The notes beneath the pieces were generated by a model. That model was given only the letters and a program-made list of their open reading frames with translations, was not told where the DNA came from and did not search any database. Below are positions 1 through 10,178 of a DNA stretch of 33,720 nucleotides, one piece after another (within the stretch, counting starts at the first letter, position 1; the number at the start of each line of letters is the position of its first letter). The stretch lies in assembly GCA_021826695.1 (NCBI GenBank), contig JAKAYS010000015.1, positions 1 through 33,720 on the forward strand, given 5' to 3'. Position numbers and translations under genes: made by a program. The DNA is from Acidobacteriota bacterium (GTDB taxonomy: Bacteria > Acidobacteriota > Terriglobia > Terriglobales > Acidobacteriaceae).

Positions 1-126
1 TCGACTCGCTTGGACTTCCCAGGCTGTTCGCTGGAACGTAGCTCAATCTACCGAACCGCCGTATGCGGACCCGCATGTACGGTGGTGTGGCAGGGGAGGA
101 GAGGCGACTCTCCCCCCTATGCCGAT
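1..126 (+). mobile_element. Group II intron, 3' end (domains V and VI)
   Basis: Positions 54-86 fold into a domain V-like hairpin: ACCGCCGTA pairs with TACGGTGGT (one G-U), then a two-base bulge (TG) on the 3' side and an inner TGCG/CGCA stem. Positions 89-123 form a domain VI-like hairpin: GGAGAG (98-103), a GCGA tetraloop, CTCTCC (108-113), a GGGG/CCCC extension, a GGC/GCC base and an unpaired A at 119. That A lies 7 nt before a plausible intron end (GAT, 124-126), the usual position of the branch-point adenosine. Such V-VI pairs follow the maturase ORF in bacterial group II introns. The maturase and 5' end would lie upstream of the window. I cannot tell whether the element is complete. The intron points towards the 3' end of hppA, which begins 12 bp further on. 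Confidence 0.72.
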
Positions 127-138
127 TAAAAGAAAAAT

Positions 139-2400
<2,262 letters not shown>

Positions 2401-2863
2401 TCAGTTTGCCTCCAAAATAGTTAAACTACTCTTTACACAATCGCATCCCGATCGAATGCGCGCGTAAAAGTTCACACTTGGGCAGCTCCCGATTGGGTCT
2501 CAATCCGGCTTTCTGCAAGCGAAAAATGCCGACCATAGTAAAGATATCAACCCCATTGGCCAAAAAACGTTAAAGGATCAGCATGCATCTCTTCGAAACT
2601 GCTCATTACACCATGTCGATAAAACTGGGGTCAATGGGAACCTCCAGAGAGCAAGGTGCCCTTACATGCTTACCCTGTTCGCACTGGATCTGGCAACTCT
2701 CCGCTTGCTGTGCACAGCAAATTGGGGAAAAGAATACGGGACGCATCGCCTAAAATTCCTTATGCTGAGGAAAGGGCTGACAAATCCATCCGTGAGTCGC
2801 TACAATACCCGGTTCCACATACAGCGCGCCGGATGCTGGAAATTCGGACGAAGAGGATGACGC
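2401..2863. other. Divergent intergenic region hppA / E1 dehydrogenase
   Basis: This 463-bp gap separates two divergently read genes and must hold both promoters. I see the hppA ribosome binding site at its left edge and a promoter candidate for the dehydrogenase at its right edge. Several short ORFs cross it, but none has a ribosome binding site or recognisable product. Confidence 0.6.
2777..2806 (+). promoter_or_regulatory. Candidate sigma-70 promoter of the E1 dehydrogenase gene
   Basis: A -35-like CTGACA (2777-2782) and a -10-like TACAAT (2801-2806) are spaced by 18 bp, which would start the transcript about 50 nt before the ATG at 2864. The ribosome binding site AAGAGGA lies at 2851-2857. 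Confidence 0.45.
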
Positions 2864-5053
2864 ATGGCACAAACTCGCACGATGACCGCCGGAACCGCAT
2901 CCTCCGATTCTCAGGAACTTTCTGCTGAGAAGATGCTCGCAATGTACCGTTGGATGTATCTGTCCCGTCGGATGGATGATCGCGAAATCATGCTCAAGCG
3001 GCAGCAGAAGATATTTTTCCAGATCTCCGGCGCCGGGCACGAAGCTCTTTTGCTGGCTGCCGGAATGTCGCTCCAGGCCGGCCATGACTGGTTCTATCCC
3101 TATTATCGCGACCGGGCGTTATGCCTGGCGCTTGGGGTCACGCCGGAAGAAATGCTGCTACAGGCCGTCGGCGCAGCGGCGGACCCGGCCAGCGGCGGCC
3201 GCCAGATGCCTTCGCACTGGGCCAGCCCGCGCCTCAATATCGTTACGCAGTCTTCGCCGACCGGCTCTCAGTTGCTGCAGGCGGTGGGTTGCGCGGAGGC
3301 AGGACGCTACTTTACGCGGCATCCAGAGGCGGCCAAAAGGCCGGACATCTCCGAGAAACTGGCAGCCGATTACCGCGTCTTCAAAGACGTCAAATTCCAC
3401 GGCGATGAAGTCGTCTATGTTTCGCTCGGCGACGGCACCACCAGCCAGGGTGAATTTTGGGAATCGCTGAATACTGCTTCCAACCTGAAGCTGCCGGTGC
3501 TTTTTGTTGTGGAAGACAATGGCTACGCCATCTCCGTGCCGGTCGAAGTCAACACTTCCGGCGGCAATATCTCGAAGCTGGTTGCCAATTTCCCGAATTT
3601 TTACTTTGCGGAGATCGACGGCACCGACCCGCTGGAATGCTATCGGACGATGCAGGAAGCTGTCGCCTATTGCCGCTCCGGTCAGGGGCCAGCCTTTGTG
3701 CATGGGCACGTGATCCGGCCTTATTCGCATTCGCTGTCGGACGATGAGCGCGCGTATCGCTCGGAAGCGGAGCGGCAGGCCGACGCCATGCGCGACCCGC
3801 TGCCGCGCTTGCAGATGCGGCTGCTGCGCGAAGGCATCCTCGACGAAGCGGGCATCACGAAGCTGGAGCATGAAGTGGACGAAGAGGTCCGCATCGCGAC
3901 CGAGGCCGTTTTGCGCGCCGCGCTGCCGACTCCTGCGACGTTGCCGCTGCATATTTACTCCGAAGACGTTGACCCGACCGGGCCAGTGTTCGAGACGCAG
4001 CCAGCCGATACCGACGACACGCGGGAACGAACTATGGCGGACCTGATCAACACCTGTCTGCGGGACGAAATGCGCCGCGACGAGCGTATCGTCGTCTTCG
4101 GCGAAGATGTGGCCGACTGTAGCCGCGAAAGCAGCCTGAAGGAGAGTCAGGTGAAAGGGAAGGGCGGCGTCTTCAAGCTGACCGCCGGGCTGCAAACCGC
4201 TTTCGGCCCCGACCGTGTCTTCAACTCGCCGCTGGCGGAGGCCAACATTGTCGGTCGCGCCATTGGCATGGCCACGCGCGGCATGAAGCCTGTCGCGGAA
4301 ATCCAATTCTTCGACTACATCTGGCCGGCCATGCACCAGTTGCGCAATGAACTGCCGGTCATCCGCTGGCGCTCCAACGGGACCTTCGCCTGTCCGGCGG
4401 TGATTCGCGTCGCCATCGGCGGCTATCTAACCGGCGGCTCCATCTATCACTCGCAAAGTGGCGAGAGCATCTTTACGCACACTCCGGGCATGCGCGTCGT
4501 GTACCCGTCGAACGCGCTGGACGCCAACGGCCTGCTGCGCACCGCGATCCGCTGCGACGATCCGGTCCTGTTCCTGGAACATAAGCGGCTCTATCGCGAG
4601 ACCTATGGCCGCGCGTCCTATCCCGGCCCGGACTACACCATCCCGTTCGGCAAGGCGAAGATCGTGCGTCCGGGTAAGCAGCTCACCGTCATCACCTACG
4701 GAGCAGTTGTGCCGCGAGCATTGCAGGCGGCGCAGCGCGCCGAGCGCGAAAATTCGCTTGATGTCGAAGTGATCGATCTGCGCACGCTCAACCCGTACGA
4801 CTGGGAGGCGATTGCCACCTCCGTCCGCAAAACCAGCCGCGTCCTCGTCGCGTATGAGGACATGCTGAGTTGGGGTTACGGGGCTGAAATCGCCGCCCGC
4901 ATCGCCGACGAACTGTTCGACGACCTCGACGCTCCAGTGCGCCGCGTCGCCGCGAAAGACATGTTCGTCGCGTATCAGCCGCTGCTCGAAGACGCGATCC
5001 TGCCCCAGCCCGAAGATTTGCGAAAAGCCATGGTGGAGTTGGCGAAGTTTTAG
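2864..5053 (+). CDS. Fused alpha/beta E1 of a branched-chain-type 2-oxoacid dehydrogenase
   Basis: The E1 component of a 2-oxoacid dehydrogenase complex decarboxylates the oxoacid on thiamine diphosphate and passes the acyl group to the lipoyl E2. Residues about 20-370 are the alpha subunit, with the ThDP/Mg2+ motif starting [13 protein letters not shown] near residue 188 and ending EDNGYAI about 30 residues later. Residues about 386-729 are the beta subunit, from [16 protein letters not shown] through FGEDVAD and the C-terminal transketolase domain ([18 protein letters not shown]). The two are normally separate genes of about 330-400 residues each, so this is a natural fusion. Sequence style favours the branched-chain (2-oxoisovalerate) type over pyruvate dehydrogenase, but substrate cannot be fixed from sequence. 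E2 and E3 genes are not adjacent. The ATG is supported by AAGAGGA 6 nt upstream. Confidence 0.92.
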   Translation: MAQTRTMTAGTASSDSQELSAEKMLAMYRWMYLSRRMDDREIMLKRQQKIFFQISGAGHEALLLAAGMSLQAGHDWFYPYYRDRALCLALGVTPEEMLLQAVGAAADPASGGRQMPSHWASPRLNIVTQSSPTGSQLLQAVGCAEAGRYFTRHPEAAKRPDISEKLAADYRVFKDVKFHGDEVVYVSLGDGTTSQGEFWESLNTASNLKLPVLFVVEDNGYAISVPVEVNTSGGNISKLVANFPNFYFAEIDGTDPLECYRTMQEAVAYCRSGQGPAFVHGHVIRPYSHSLSDDERAYRSEAERQADAMRDPLPRLQMRLLREGILDEAGITKLEHEVDEEVRIATEAVLRAALPTPATLPLHIYSEDVDPTGPVFETQPADTDDTRERTMADLINTCLRDEMRRDERIVVFGEDVADCSRESSLKESQVKGKGGVFKLTAGLQTAFGPDRVFNSPLAEANIVGRAIGMATRGMKPVAEIQFFDYIWPAMHQLRNELPVIRWRSNGTFACPAVIRVAIGGYLTGGSIYHSQSGESIFTHTPGMRVVYPSNALDANGLLRTAIRCDDPVLFLEHKRLYRETYGRASYPGPDYTIPFGKAKIVRPGKQLTVITYGAVVPRALQAAQRAERENSLDVEVIDLRTLNPYDWEAIATSVRKTSRVLVAYEDMLSWGYGAEIAARIADELFDDLDAPVRRVAAKDMFVAYQPLLEDAILPQPEDLRKAMVELAKF

Positions 5054-5060
5054 AGCGCAT

Positions 5061-5519
5061 TCACAGATACAGTATTCGAGAGCGAGATGAGTCATTCTGA
5101 GCGCAGCGAAGAATCCAGACGATGCAGGGTGCCCCAGATGCGCTGCGCGCAGTGGTCACGCCGGGCAGATCGGAACCGCGGGCAGCAGTTGCGAGCGACA
5201 GCGCGAGACGGATCAGGTCATGGACAGGGTTGCCGATGACCGTTTGGTCCATGTCGCGGATCTCAATTTCCACGCTGCCTTTCACATCGGCGACAGGACC
5301 AAGATTGCCCGCATGGCAGTCGCCGCAAATCCATACCGGTGGCCCTTGCGGCAATTTGCTGCCAGCGCCTTCCAGCCACTCGTAAAATTTGATGGTATTG
5401 CCGCGCACATAGGCGTGCGCGGAGGTGGCCATCTTCAATCTGCGGCGTTCTTCCAGGATGGGTTGTCGATCTGCCGGTTGCAGCTTCGTTGTATGGACTG
5501 TTCGTGAATTCTTTTTCAT
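5061..5519 (-). pseudogene. DUF2252 family gene, truncated at its 3' end by a repeat
   Basis: Residues about 20-125 match the N-terminal part of DUF2252 proteins: RRRLKMATSAHAYVRGNT, the WICGDCHAGNLGPVAD motif, IRDMDQTVIGNPVHDLIRL and ARGSDLPGVTTAR. These proteins are usually around 400 residues and resemble small-molecule kinases; their function is uncertain. Here the similarity stops after GVTTAR (about 5145) and the reading frame runs on into CIVWILRCAQND, the translation of the dispersed repeat at 5091-5122, before stopping. About two thirds of the family domain is missing, so I call it a broken gene. The start is tentative, with no clear ribosome binding site. It converges on the E1 gene with a 7-bp gap. 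Confidence 0.75.
5091..5122. repeat. Dispersed repeat, GTCATTCTGAGCG family, copy 1
   Basis: The core reads GTCATTCTGAGCGCAGCGAA followed by GAATCCAGA. Related cores recur at 9713-9793 and 24686-24836. This copy forms the end of the truncated DUF2252 frame and is followed by GCAGGGTGCCCCA, which resembles a second repeat type seen near 18134. Confidence 0.7.
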
Positions 5520-5722
5520 AAGCTTGGTCGTATCTTGCAGTAGAAAATACCGGCTACAGGGATGAGATTACATTTTCTCCTCGCAACTAATGTTGGCGCT
5601 GCGCGTCTACAACAAAGCAAGCCGGGATCGAGTGGACCTTATACGATTCGGCGCGAAACTTGTTCGTAGGTCAATCATTTAGGATGCCAGAAACAATCGG
5701 AGAATATAAGGAGATTTGGCCA

Positions 5723-6673
5723 ATGGGCATTTTTGGCTGGCTACAAGCCGCCTCAGAGAAGAAAGTTCTGCGAACGCTGATTTTGGCGTTGGCTGTCTGT
5801 ATTCTGCCGGTGAAGTCTTTTGCCGGCATCTTTATTTCGGCCACAATCGCTCCTCCAGCGCTCCCTGTTTATGCGCAACCTGTTTGCCCCGGCTACGGAT
5901 ATATGTGGACACCTGGCTATTGGGGGTATGGAGTGGCAGGCTACTACTGGGTTCCGGGCGTGTGGGTACACCCTCCAAGAATTGGCTTGCTTTGGACTCC
6001 GGGCTACTGGGGCTGGGGTGGTGGTTTGTATGCCTGGCACCCTGGCTATTGGGGACCGCATGTTGGCTTCTACGGTGGCATTAACTATGGCTTCGGCTAT
6101 GGTGGAATCGGCTTTGGTGGTGGATATTGGCGCGGAGGGAATTTCTTCTATAACCGTTCTGTGACCAATGTAAATACGACGATCATTCACAATACATACA
6201 ACAAGACCGTGATCGACAACACGACTGTGAACAACCGCACGAGCTTTAACGGCGGCGCAGGCGGCATTCGCGCTACGCCGACTCCGGCGGAGATGCAGGC
6301 CAGCCGCGAGCAGCACTTCCAGGCAACCTCGAGCCAGATGGCGCATGAACAAATGGCGAGACAGAGCCGCGCGCAGCTCTATTCCGCGAACCATGGTCAA
6401 CCAGCCGTGCTGGCAAAGAACACTGTCAACGGCCGCAGTTATAACCAGCAGGGGAGAATTGTTCAAGGACTTCAGAGAGGACAACTCAGTTCAGGCCAGG
6501 CTGCAAGGGACTTGAATCGTCAGCAGAACATTCACCGCTCCGTCGTAGCAGACCGTCGCGCAAACGGTGGCAGACTTACAAGACAACAACGGCGAAATAT
6601 CAATCGGCGGCAATACAATGCCAGCCGCCAGATCTATCGCCAAAGACATAATGATGGGCGCGGTCCGCGCTAA
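5723..6673 (+). CDS. Secreted YXWGXW-repeat protein
   Basis: This 316-residue protein is of the YXWGXW/WXXGXW repeat type, of unknown function and common in Acidobacteriota and Proteobacteria. An N-terminal signal peptide is visible (VLRTLILALAVCILPVKSFA, residues about 15-34). The mature start (PALPVYAQPVCPGYGYMWTPGYW-type) is followed by aromatic/Gly repeats: WTPGYWGYG, YYWVPGVW, LLWTPGYWGWGG, YAWHPGYWGP, then a Gly/Tyr-rich stretch to about residue 140. After an Asn/Thr-rich segment the C-terminal half is Gln/Arg-rich and basic. I chose the ATG at 5723 because AAGGAG lies at 5708-5713, 9 nt before it; an in-frame upstream ATG at 5660 has no such site and would bury the signal peptide. It is probably periplasmic or envelope-associated. 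A terminator follows. Confidence 0.85.
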   Translation: MGIFGWLQAASEKKVLRTLILALAVCILPVKSFAGIFISATIAPPALPVYAQPVCPGYGYMWTPGYWGYGVAGYYWVPGVWVHPPRIGLLWTPGYWGWGGGLYAWHPGYWGPHVGFYGGINYGFGYGGIGFGGGYWRGGNFFYNRSVTNVNTTIIHNTYNKTVIDNTTVNNRTSFNGGAGGIRATPTPAEMQASREQHFQATSSQMAHEQMARQSRAQLYSANHGQPAVLAKNTVNGRSYNQQGRIVQGLQRGQLSSGQAARDLNRQQNIHRSVVADRRANGGRLTRQQRRNINRRQYNASRQIYRQRHNDGRGPR

Positions 6674-6715
6674 GAGATGCATTTGCTGTAACGGAAGCGA
6701 TATCCGGTTCAAATG

Positions 6716-6768
6716 AAAAGAAATGGCATCGGTATGTCGGAGTCAATCTCGGGCCGATGCCTTTTCTT
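6716..6768 (+). terminator. Intrinsic terminator after the YXWGXW gene
   Basis: GGCATCGG (6725-6732) pairs perfectly with CCGATGCC (6754-6761). It is preceded by AAAAGAAAT and followed at once by TTTTCTT, a classic stem plus T-run that would also allow A-U extension of the stem. It lies about 40 nt after the stop at 6673. Confidence 0.75.
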
Positions 6769-6889
6769 CGTTGAAATTCGGAGTAGGTCTCATCGAATCG
6801 GCGAATCGACGCAACTTTCAAAAGCAAACCGTGTCCTTACATAAAGCGAATAGCGACGTATGACTCCAGTAGATAATTTTGGAGTAACA

Positions 6890-7183
6890 ATGTCGTCTAT
6901 GTTTGTTTGTTGTATGTTGGTTCTCTCTTTGCTGCTGGCGCCGCCCATAATGGCGACACCAGCAGCTTCTTCGGTTTCACAATACAACCGAGACATGGAA
7001 GACTTTTCGAATTACGAAAGATATTCAGTCGCCATGCAGGAAACTGTGCATGGCTTGCAGCCAGGCGGGCTGCGTATAGATAGTCTCGTTGATGTTTTTG
7101 GGTATCCGATCAATCTGCTTTGGTTCTCTTGCTTGTTTGTAAAGCGTTGTCGCATTGGCATCGTTTGGTGTTACGAGAAATAA
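6890..7183 (+). CDS. Possible small exported protein (weak)
   Basis: The ATG at 6890 has GGAG 5 nt upstream (6881-6884) and opens with a hydrophobic segment (MFVCCMLVLSLLLAPPIMATPA) that resembles a signal peptide, followed by a short polar stretch. The 3' 160 nt lie antisense to the end of the alpha/beta hydrolase gene, and that part of the product looks random. It may be the 5' remnant of a gene whose end has been lost, or spurious. No family recognised. The rest of the 6674-7024 gap holds only the terminator at 6716-6768. Confidence 0.25.
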   Translation: MSSMFVCCMLVLSLLLAPPIMATPAASSVSQYNRDMEDFSNYERYSVAMQETVHGLQPGGLRIDSLVDVFGYPINLLWFSCLFVKRCRIGIVWCYEK

Positions 7184-8029
7184 CTTCGGCATCTTGAGCG
7201 TGGGCACTATCGGCGCAATGTCGAAGCGCTGCTGGAAGATGAGCCAGAGCGGCAGCACGTGAATATGCAGTTCGCGCTTTACCTCCTGGACGAGGGAGGG
7301 TTGCGGACTTTCCAGTATCAACGCTGCAATCTGTGGCGTCTGCCGCGCGACATGGACAGCTATGGCCGATCCCAGCCCGGCGCCGTACACCACAATCTTT
7401 TTTGCATCGATGTGCCGCGTTGCTGTCAGATAGTCGAGCGCAGCCACGCCGTCGGCATAGGCCTTCCGCTGCGATGGATGTACGTGCTGGCTCGCCCCAA
7501 ATCCCCGATAATCGAACGCAAAGACAGAGACGCCGAGCGCGTGAAAGGCCTGCAACGCAGCAACATTGTCCGGCAACGCAGTTCGTCCGTTAGGACAGAA
7601 CAACACCACCAGCGGAGAAACGCTCGACGGCGACAGCGATGCGCCTTTTTCATTCGTACTGTCTAAGGTGGCGGGGACCCACCATCCATCGAGGCGAGCG
7701 CTTCCTTCTTCCGTGTAGTCGAACTGAATGTCCGTGATGGGCAGTCCGCTGCTGGCCGCTATCGATGCCGCGCTGGGCATCAATGTATTCTGCGCGACCT
7801 TGGGCGGGAAAAACGCAAATTGCCATTGCCCCTGGTAGAAGAGCAGGCAGACTGTGCCATACAGGGCAAACCCCGCGGCAACCAGCATCGCCAGCAGCGC
7901 CTTGACCAGCCAACGGACACTGACGATTTCATGCGGAACCGTCCGCTCCGACATGCGCTGTTTAGAAATACGCCCTGGCTCTATAGGTTTTTTATTAGCT
8001 GCGGACTTTGTCGAGGACTTGTGTTGCAT
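7025..8029 (-). CDS. Membrane-anchored alpha/beta hydrolase-fold protein lacking the nucleophile serine
   Basis: The protein has a cytoplasmic N-terminus, one TM segment (residues about 38-64) and an alpha/beta-hydrolase domain. Strand/oxyanion features are visible (VVLFCPNGRTALPDN near 141-155; FAFDYRGFGAS near 170-180). The nucleophile elbow, normally GxSxG, reads YGAGLGS (residues 215-221): the serine position (218) is glycine, confirmed in the DNA as GGC GCC GGG CTG GGA. No convincing catalytic histidine is seen near the C-terminus either. The fold is kept but classical hydrolysis is unlikely, so a binding or scaffolding role, or a decayed enzyme, is possible. The open frame starts at a GTG at 8035; I prefer the ATG at 8029, though neither has a good ribosome binding site. 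Confidence 0.75.
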   Translation of the reverse strand: MQHKSSTKSAANKKPIEPGRISKQRMSERTVPHEIVSVRWLVKALLAMLVAAGFALYGTVCLLFYQGQWQFAFFPPKVAQNTLMPSAASIAASSGLPITDIQFDYTEEGSARLDGWWVPATLDSTNEKGASLSPSSVSPLVVLFCPNGRTALPDNVAALQAFHALGVSVFAFDYRGFGASQHVHPSQRKAYADGVAALDYLTATRHIDAKKIVVYGAGLGSAIAVHVARQTPQIAALILESPQPSLVQEVKRELHIHVLPLWLIFQQRFDIAPIVPTLKMPKLFLVTPNDANATTLYKQAREPKQIDRIPKNINETIYTQPAWLQAMHSFLHGD

Positions 8030-8163
8030 GGCCACAAAATCGACTCTAGCATGGCAAGCGCATTGTCAATGATTTCAGCATTCAGGCAGGGGCCGTCAAC
8101 GGTTCGGGATCGCAGTCGGCAAATAACGTTTTGCCGCGCGGTATTTTTGTAGCTATCCATGCT

Positions 8164-8607
8164 TTATGCGCGCTCCTTATAAATCACGCGGTCCAGCGAT
8201 GCAGCGCCAGAACCCTTCACAAAAATCAGCAAACAGAGCGCCAGCACCAGCAGGTGATATTCGTAGCCTTCACCCTTCTGCATTCCGTACCAGTTCATAA
8301 AAAATCCGACATGAATGTGGACGGTAAAAATGGCCACCAGCATGTCGATGGCGATGCCAATCACCGCGATACGGCTTAACAGTCCCAGAATCAGGCCAAT
8401 GCCGCCGAGAAACTGGGTCATGATCGCGAGAAATGCCAGCCATGCTGGGAATTCGTGGGTGAAGAAATGCATACTTGCCGTGTAGCCATAGCCACCAAAC
8501 CATCCCAGGGTCAGTTGCGCGCCGTGTGCAAAAAAGAGAATTCCTAAAACAAGCCGAACCACGGTCAGAGTAAGGTCATTGCCGGTTGCAAAGAGTTTTT
8601 GAAGCAT
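8164..8607 (-). CDS. DoxX family membrane protein
   Basis: This 147-residue protein has four predicted TM helices and the DoxX family pattern: an N-terminal RLVLGILFFAHGAQ helix, then GWFGGYG, a second helix with FLGGIGLILGLLSR, a third with IAIDMLVAIFTVH, and a last helix near LLVLALCLLIF. DoxX proteins are small inner-membrane proteins, often linked to redox or oxidative-stress functions; the exact role here is unknown. The start is well supported, with AAGGAGG 4-5 nt before the ATG. It is read in the same direction as the flanking hydrolase and permease, but gaps of over 120 bp do not prove a shared transcript. Confidence 0.85.
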   Translation of the reverse strand: MLQKLFATGNDLTLTVVRLVLGILFFAHGAQLTLGWFGGYGYTASMHFFTHEFPAWLAFLAIMTQFLGGIGLILGLLSRIAVIGIAIDMLVAIFTVHIHVGFFMNWYGMQKGEGYEYHLLVLALCLLIFVKGSGAASLDRVIYKERA

Positions 8608-8748
8608 TGCGCCTCCTTAAGTGGGCGAATAGGATGCGTCACCGAGGATAATGTAAAAATCGAAACTTGTGAAGATAAAAAGCTTCCGATTCCAGGCTTG
8701 CAAATCTCTACTGAACTCCGAAGGCTGGAGTCCTCATAAGATATGGAA

Positions 8749-9489
8749 CTACGACGGATGGACCGCCTGCATGAACAGTACGACCGCGATAGCCGCCAAA
8801 CCACCATACACATATTTAAGGAACACGTCGCCATGCAGCCGATGATTGACAGTTCGTCCCAAAAAAATCGCTGGCAGCATCACCGGTAGGGACAGCAGAT
8901 AGTAGTGGGTCACAGCGGGAACCCAGAGGCCAGCCAACCAATAGCCGCCCATGCCCATCAGGCTGGCGGGCAGAAAATATCCCTGCAGCGTGGCGCGAAA
9001 TTGTTGAGCGGACCAGCGGCGCATGGTCCCGTATATCACCAGAGGCGGACCGTTCATCCCATACGCTCCGCCAAGTATTCCGGCACAGAAGCCGCAGATA
9101 AAGAGCCATACGCGGCTGTCGTGGTTTAACCGCGGAGGGTTGCGAGCGAGAAGGGAGTACACCGAGAAAGCGAGAATGAGAATGGCCAGGGTCGCCTTGA
9201 CCACGCCTTGATTGCCGCCCTTGAGCAGCATAAGGCCTAGTGGGATTCCAATGAGTGTCGAGAGGACCAGCCACCCCGCGCTGCGCACATGGACCATGTG
9301 TCGGTCCTGCACAACGATGACGCCAGCGACCGTGATGGACACGAGCACCGCTAGTGGAGCAGCGATCGGAAGAGGGATGCGAAGCGCAAGCAAGGGAACT
9401 GCGACTAGCGCTTCGCCAAAGCCGAATGCCGAACGGAGTAATGTCGCGAAAAACACGACAAGCAAGATGTACAGAGTGACCGTGTCCAT
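8749..9489 (-). CDS. TauE/SafE family sulfite/anion exporter-like permease
   Basis: This 246-residue integral membrane protein is of the TauE/SafE (DUF81) family, with about eight hydrophobic segments arranged as two similar halves. Diagnostic stretches are FGFGEALVAVPLLAL near residue 23-37 and GFCAGILGGAYGMNGPPLVIYG near 132-153, the two half-repeat glycine motifs of the family. Members export sulfite, sulfoacetate or other organosulfur anions, but many are uncharacterised. No neighbouring sulfur genes point to a substrate. The start ATG at 9489 has only a weak, distant CGAGG. Confidence 0.87.
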   Translation of the reverse strand: MDTVTLYILLVVFFATLLRSAFGFGEALVAVPLLALRIPLPIAAPLAVLVSITVAGVIVVQDRHMVHVRSAGWLVLSTLIGIPLGLMLLKGGNQGVVKATLAILILAFSVYSLLARNPPRLNHDSRVWLFICGFCAGILGGAYGMNGPPLVIYGTMRRWSAQQFRATLQGYFLPASLMGMGGYWLAGLWVPAVTHYYLLSLPVMLPAIFLGRTVNHRLHGDVFLKYVYGGLAAIAVVLFMQAVHPS

Positions 9490-9587
9490 CGTGCTTGTAG
9501 CCTCGAGGGTTAGCCGTTGTCGATCAAAACTTTAGAGGAGTTCCTGGGTTACTGTAACCCGGCCAGCGATCACTCGGAACAGCGTTT

Positions 9588-9884
9588 CTTAAGGCGTGTT
9601 CATAAATACTTTTGGCCCGGATCAGTCAAAAATCTTCAGGGGCTAAAGCCCACGATTCTTGAGCTTTTTGCGGCATGGCTAAAGCAGTTCTTCAGATGCC
9701 ATAGAGTGAGAACGTCATCCTGAGCGAAGCGAAGGATCCCCGTATTACGGAGGAATGCCAATACAGAGGTCCTTCGCTTCGCTCAGGATGACGAGCTTTC
9801 TTGCACCCGCACTCTACACCAATAGGAGAACCGCTATAAAGGCATGCCCTGATACAAACCGTATTTATGAAACACGCTCTAAGG
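9588..9884. mobile_element. MITE-like element with terminal inverted repeats
   Basis: The left end (9588-9609, core AGGCGTGTTCATAAATAC) and the right end (9861-9884, core GTATTTATGAAACACGCTC) are near-perfect inverted copies, differing by one inserted T and one or two substitutions. They bound about 297 bp with no transposase. The outer edges read TTA on the left and TAA on the right, so a clean target duplication is not seen. The GCGTGTT-type ends recall those of small IS families, but I cannot name one. A second inverted repeat (9713-9793) sits inside. Confidence 0.5.
9713..9793. repeat. Dispersed repeat, GTCATCCTGAGCG family, copy 2, as a perfect 24-bp inverted repeat
   Basis: Arms at 9713-9736 and 9770-9793 are perfectly complementary over 24 bp; each begins or ends with the CGTCATCCTGAGCGAAGCGA core. 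The loop is about 33 nt and itself contains GTATT...AATAC. Such a structure would form a strong cruciform or RNA hairpin on either strand. It is a variant of the repeats at 5091 and 24686. Confidence 0.8.
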
Positions 9885-9934
9885 AAAAGCTGCGCGAAAT
9901 CTATCCCGCTGAGTACACCTACCATGGAACCGAA

Positions 9935-10153
9935 TTAATTGTGCTGGCCGCTGTGTTCCGGGCTGGAGCCTGGTTCAGGAAAATCCGAATCGTTGTCGTT
10001 GGTCATCTCGTCGCGATTGCGATGGCCCAGTTGTCCAGTCATCGATTCCTGCGATGCTGGCCGTTCCCCACGCGGGTGCGGCGAATCGTCCTCGACGACA
10101 CCCTTATGCTCGTCGCCATCTGGGTGAAGAATGGGATGTTCCGATTTCGTCAT
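9935..10153 (-). CDS. Small acidic hydrophilic protein, function unknown
   Basis: This 72-residue ORF lies just downstream of cpoB (26-bp gap) on the same strand. The product has no hydrophobic core and is rich in Asp, Glu, His, Pro and Ser (for example GDEHKGVVEDDSPHPRGERP and NRDEMTNDNDSDFPEPGS), suggesting an intrinsically disordered cytosolic protein. Codon choice resembles the neighbours, and both strands' other frames give nothing better. The ATG has only a distant AGAGG about 13 nt upstream. I do not recognise a characterised family. It may be co-transcribed with the Tol-Pal operon. Confidence 0.45.
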   Translation of the reverse strand: MTKSEHPILHPDGDEHKGVVEDDSPHPRGERPASQESMTGQLGHRNRDEMTNDNDSDFPEPGSSPEHSGQHN

Positions 10154-10178
10154 AGATCAATTCGTCCTCTCATGCAGC

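Larger units (their letters stand above)
9490..10178. other. Long intergenic region between TauE gene and cpoB
   Basis: This stretch contains a perfect palindrome GGGTTAC-T-GTAACCC (9547-9561), a MITE-like element (9588-9884) with an internal 24-bp hairpin, and a small acidic ORF (9935-10153). The plus-strand frame from 9755 crosses all of these and encodes no recognisable protein. Confidence 0.6.

Noticed and set aside
2656-2928. Short plus-strand frame before the E1 gene
   Set aside because: It overlaps the likely promoter and the real start at 2864, and the product is featureless.
3158-4336. Long open frame on the minus strand (392 codons) opposite the E1 gene
   Set aside because: It is the antisense shadow of a gene with certain motifs, and its product shows no recognisable domains and a His/Arg/Gln-rich composition typical of such shadows.
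9547-9561. Palindrome GGGTTAC-T-GTAACCC as a terminator or operator
   Set aside because: It is upstream of the TauE gene and has no T-run; it might bind a regulator, but nothing nearby supports a specific role.
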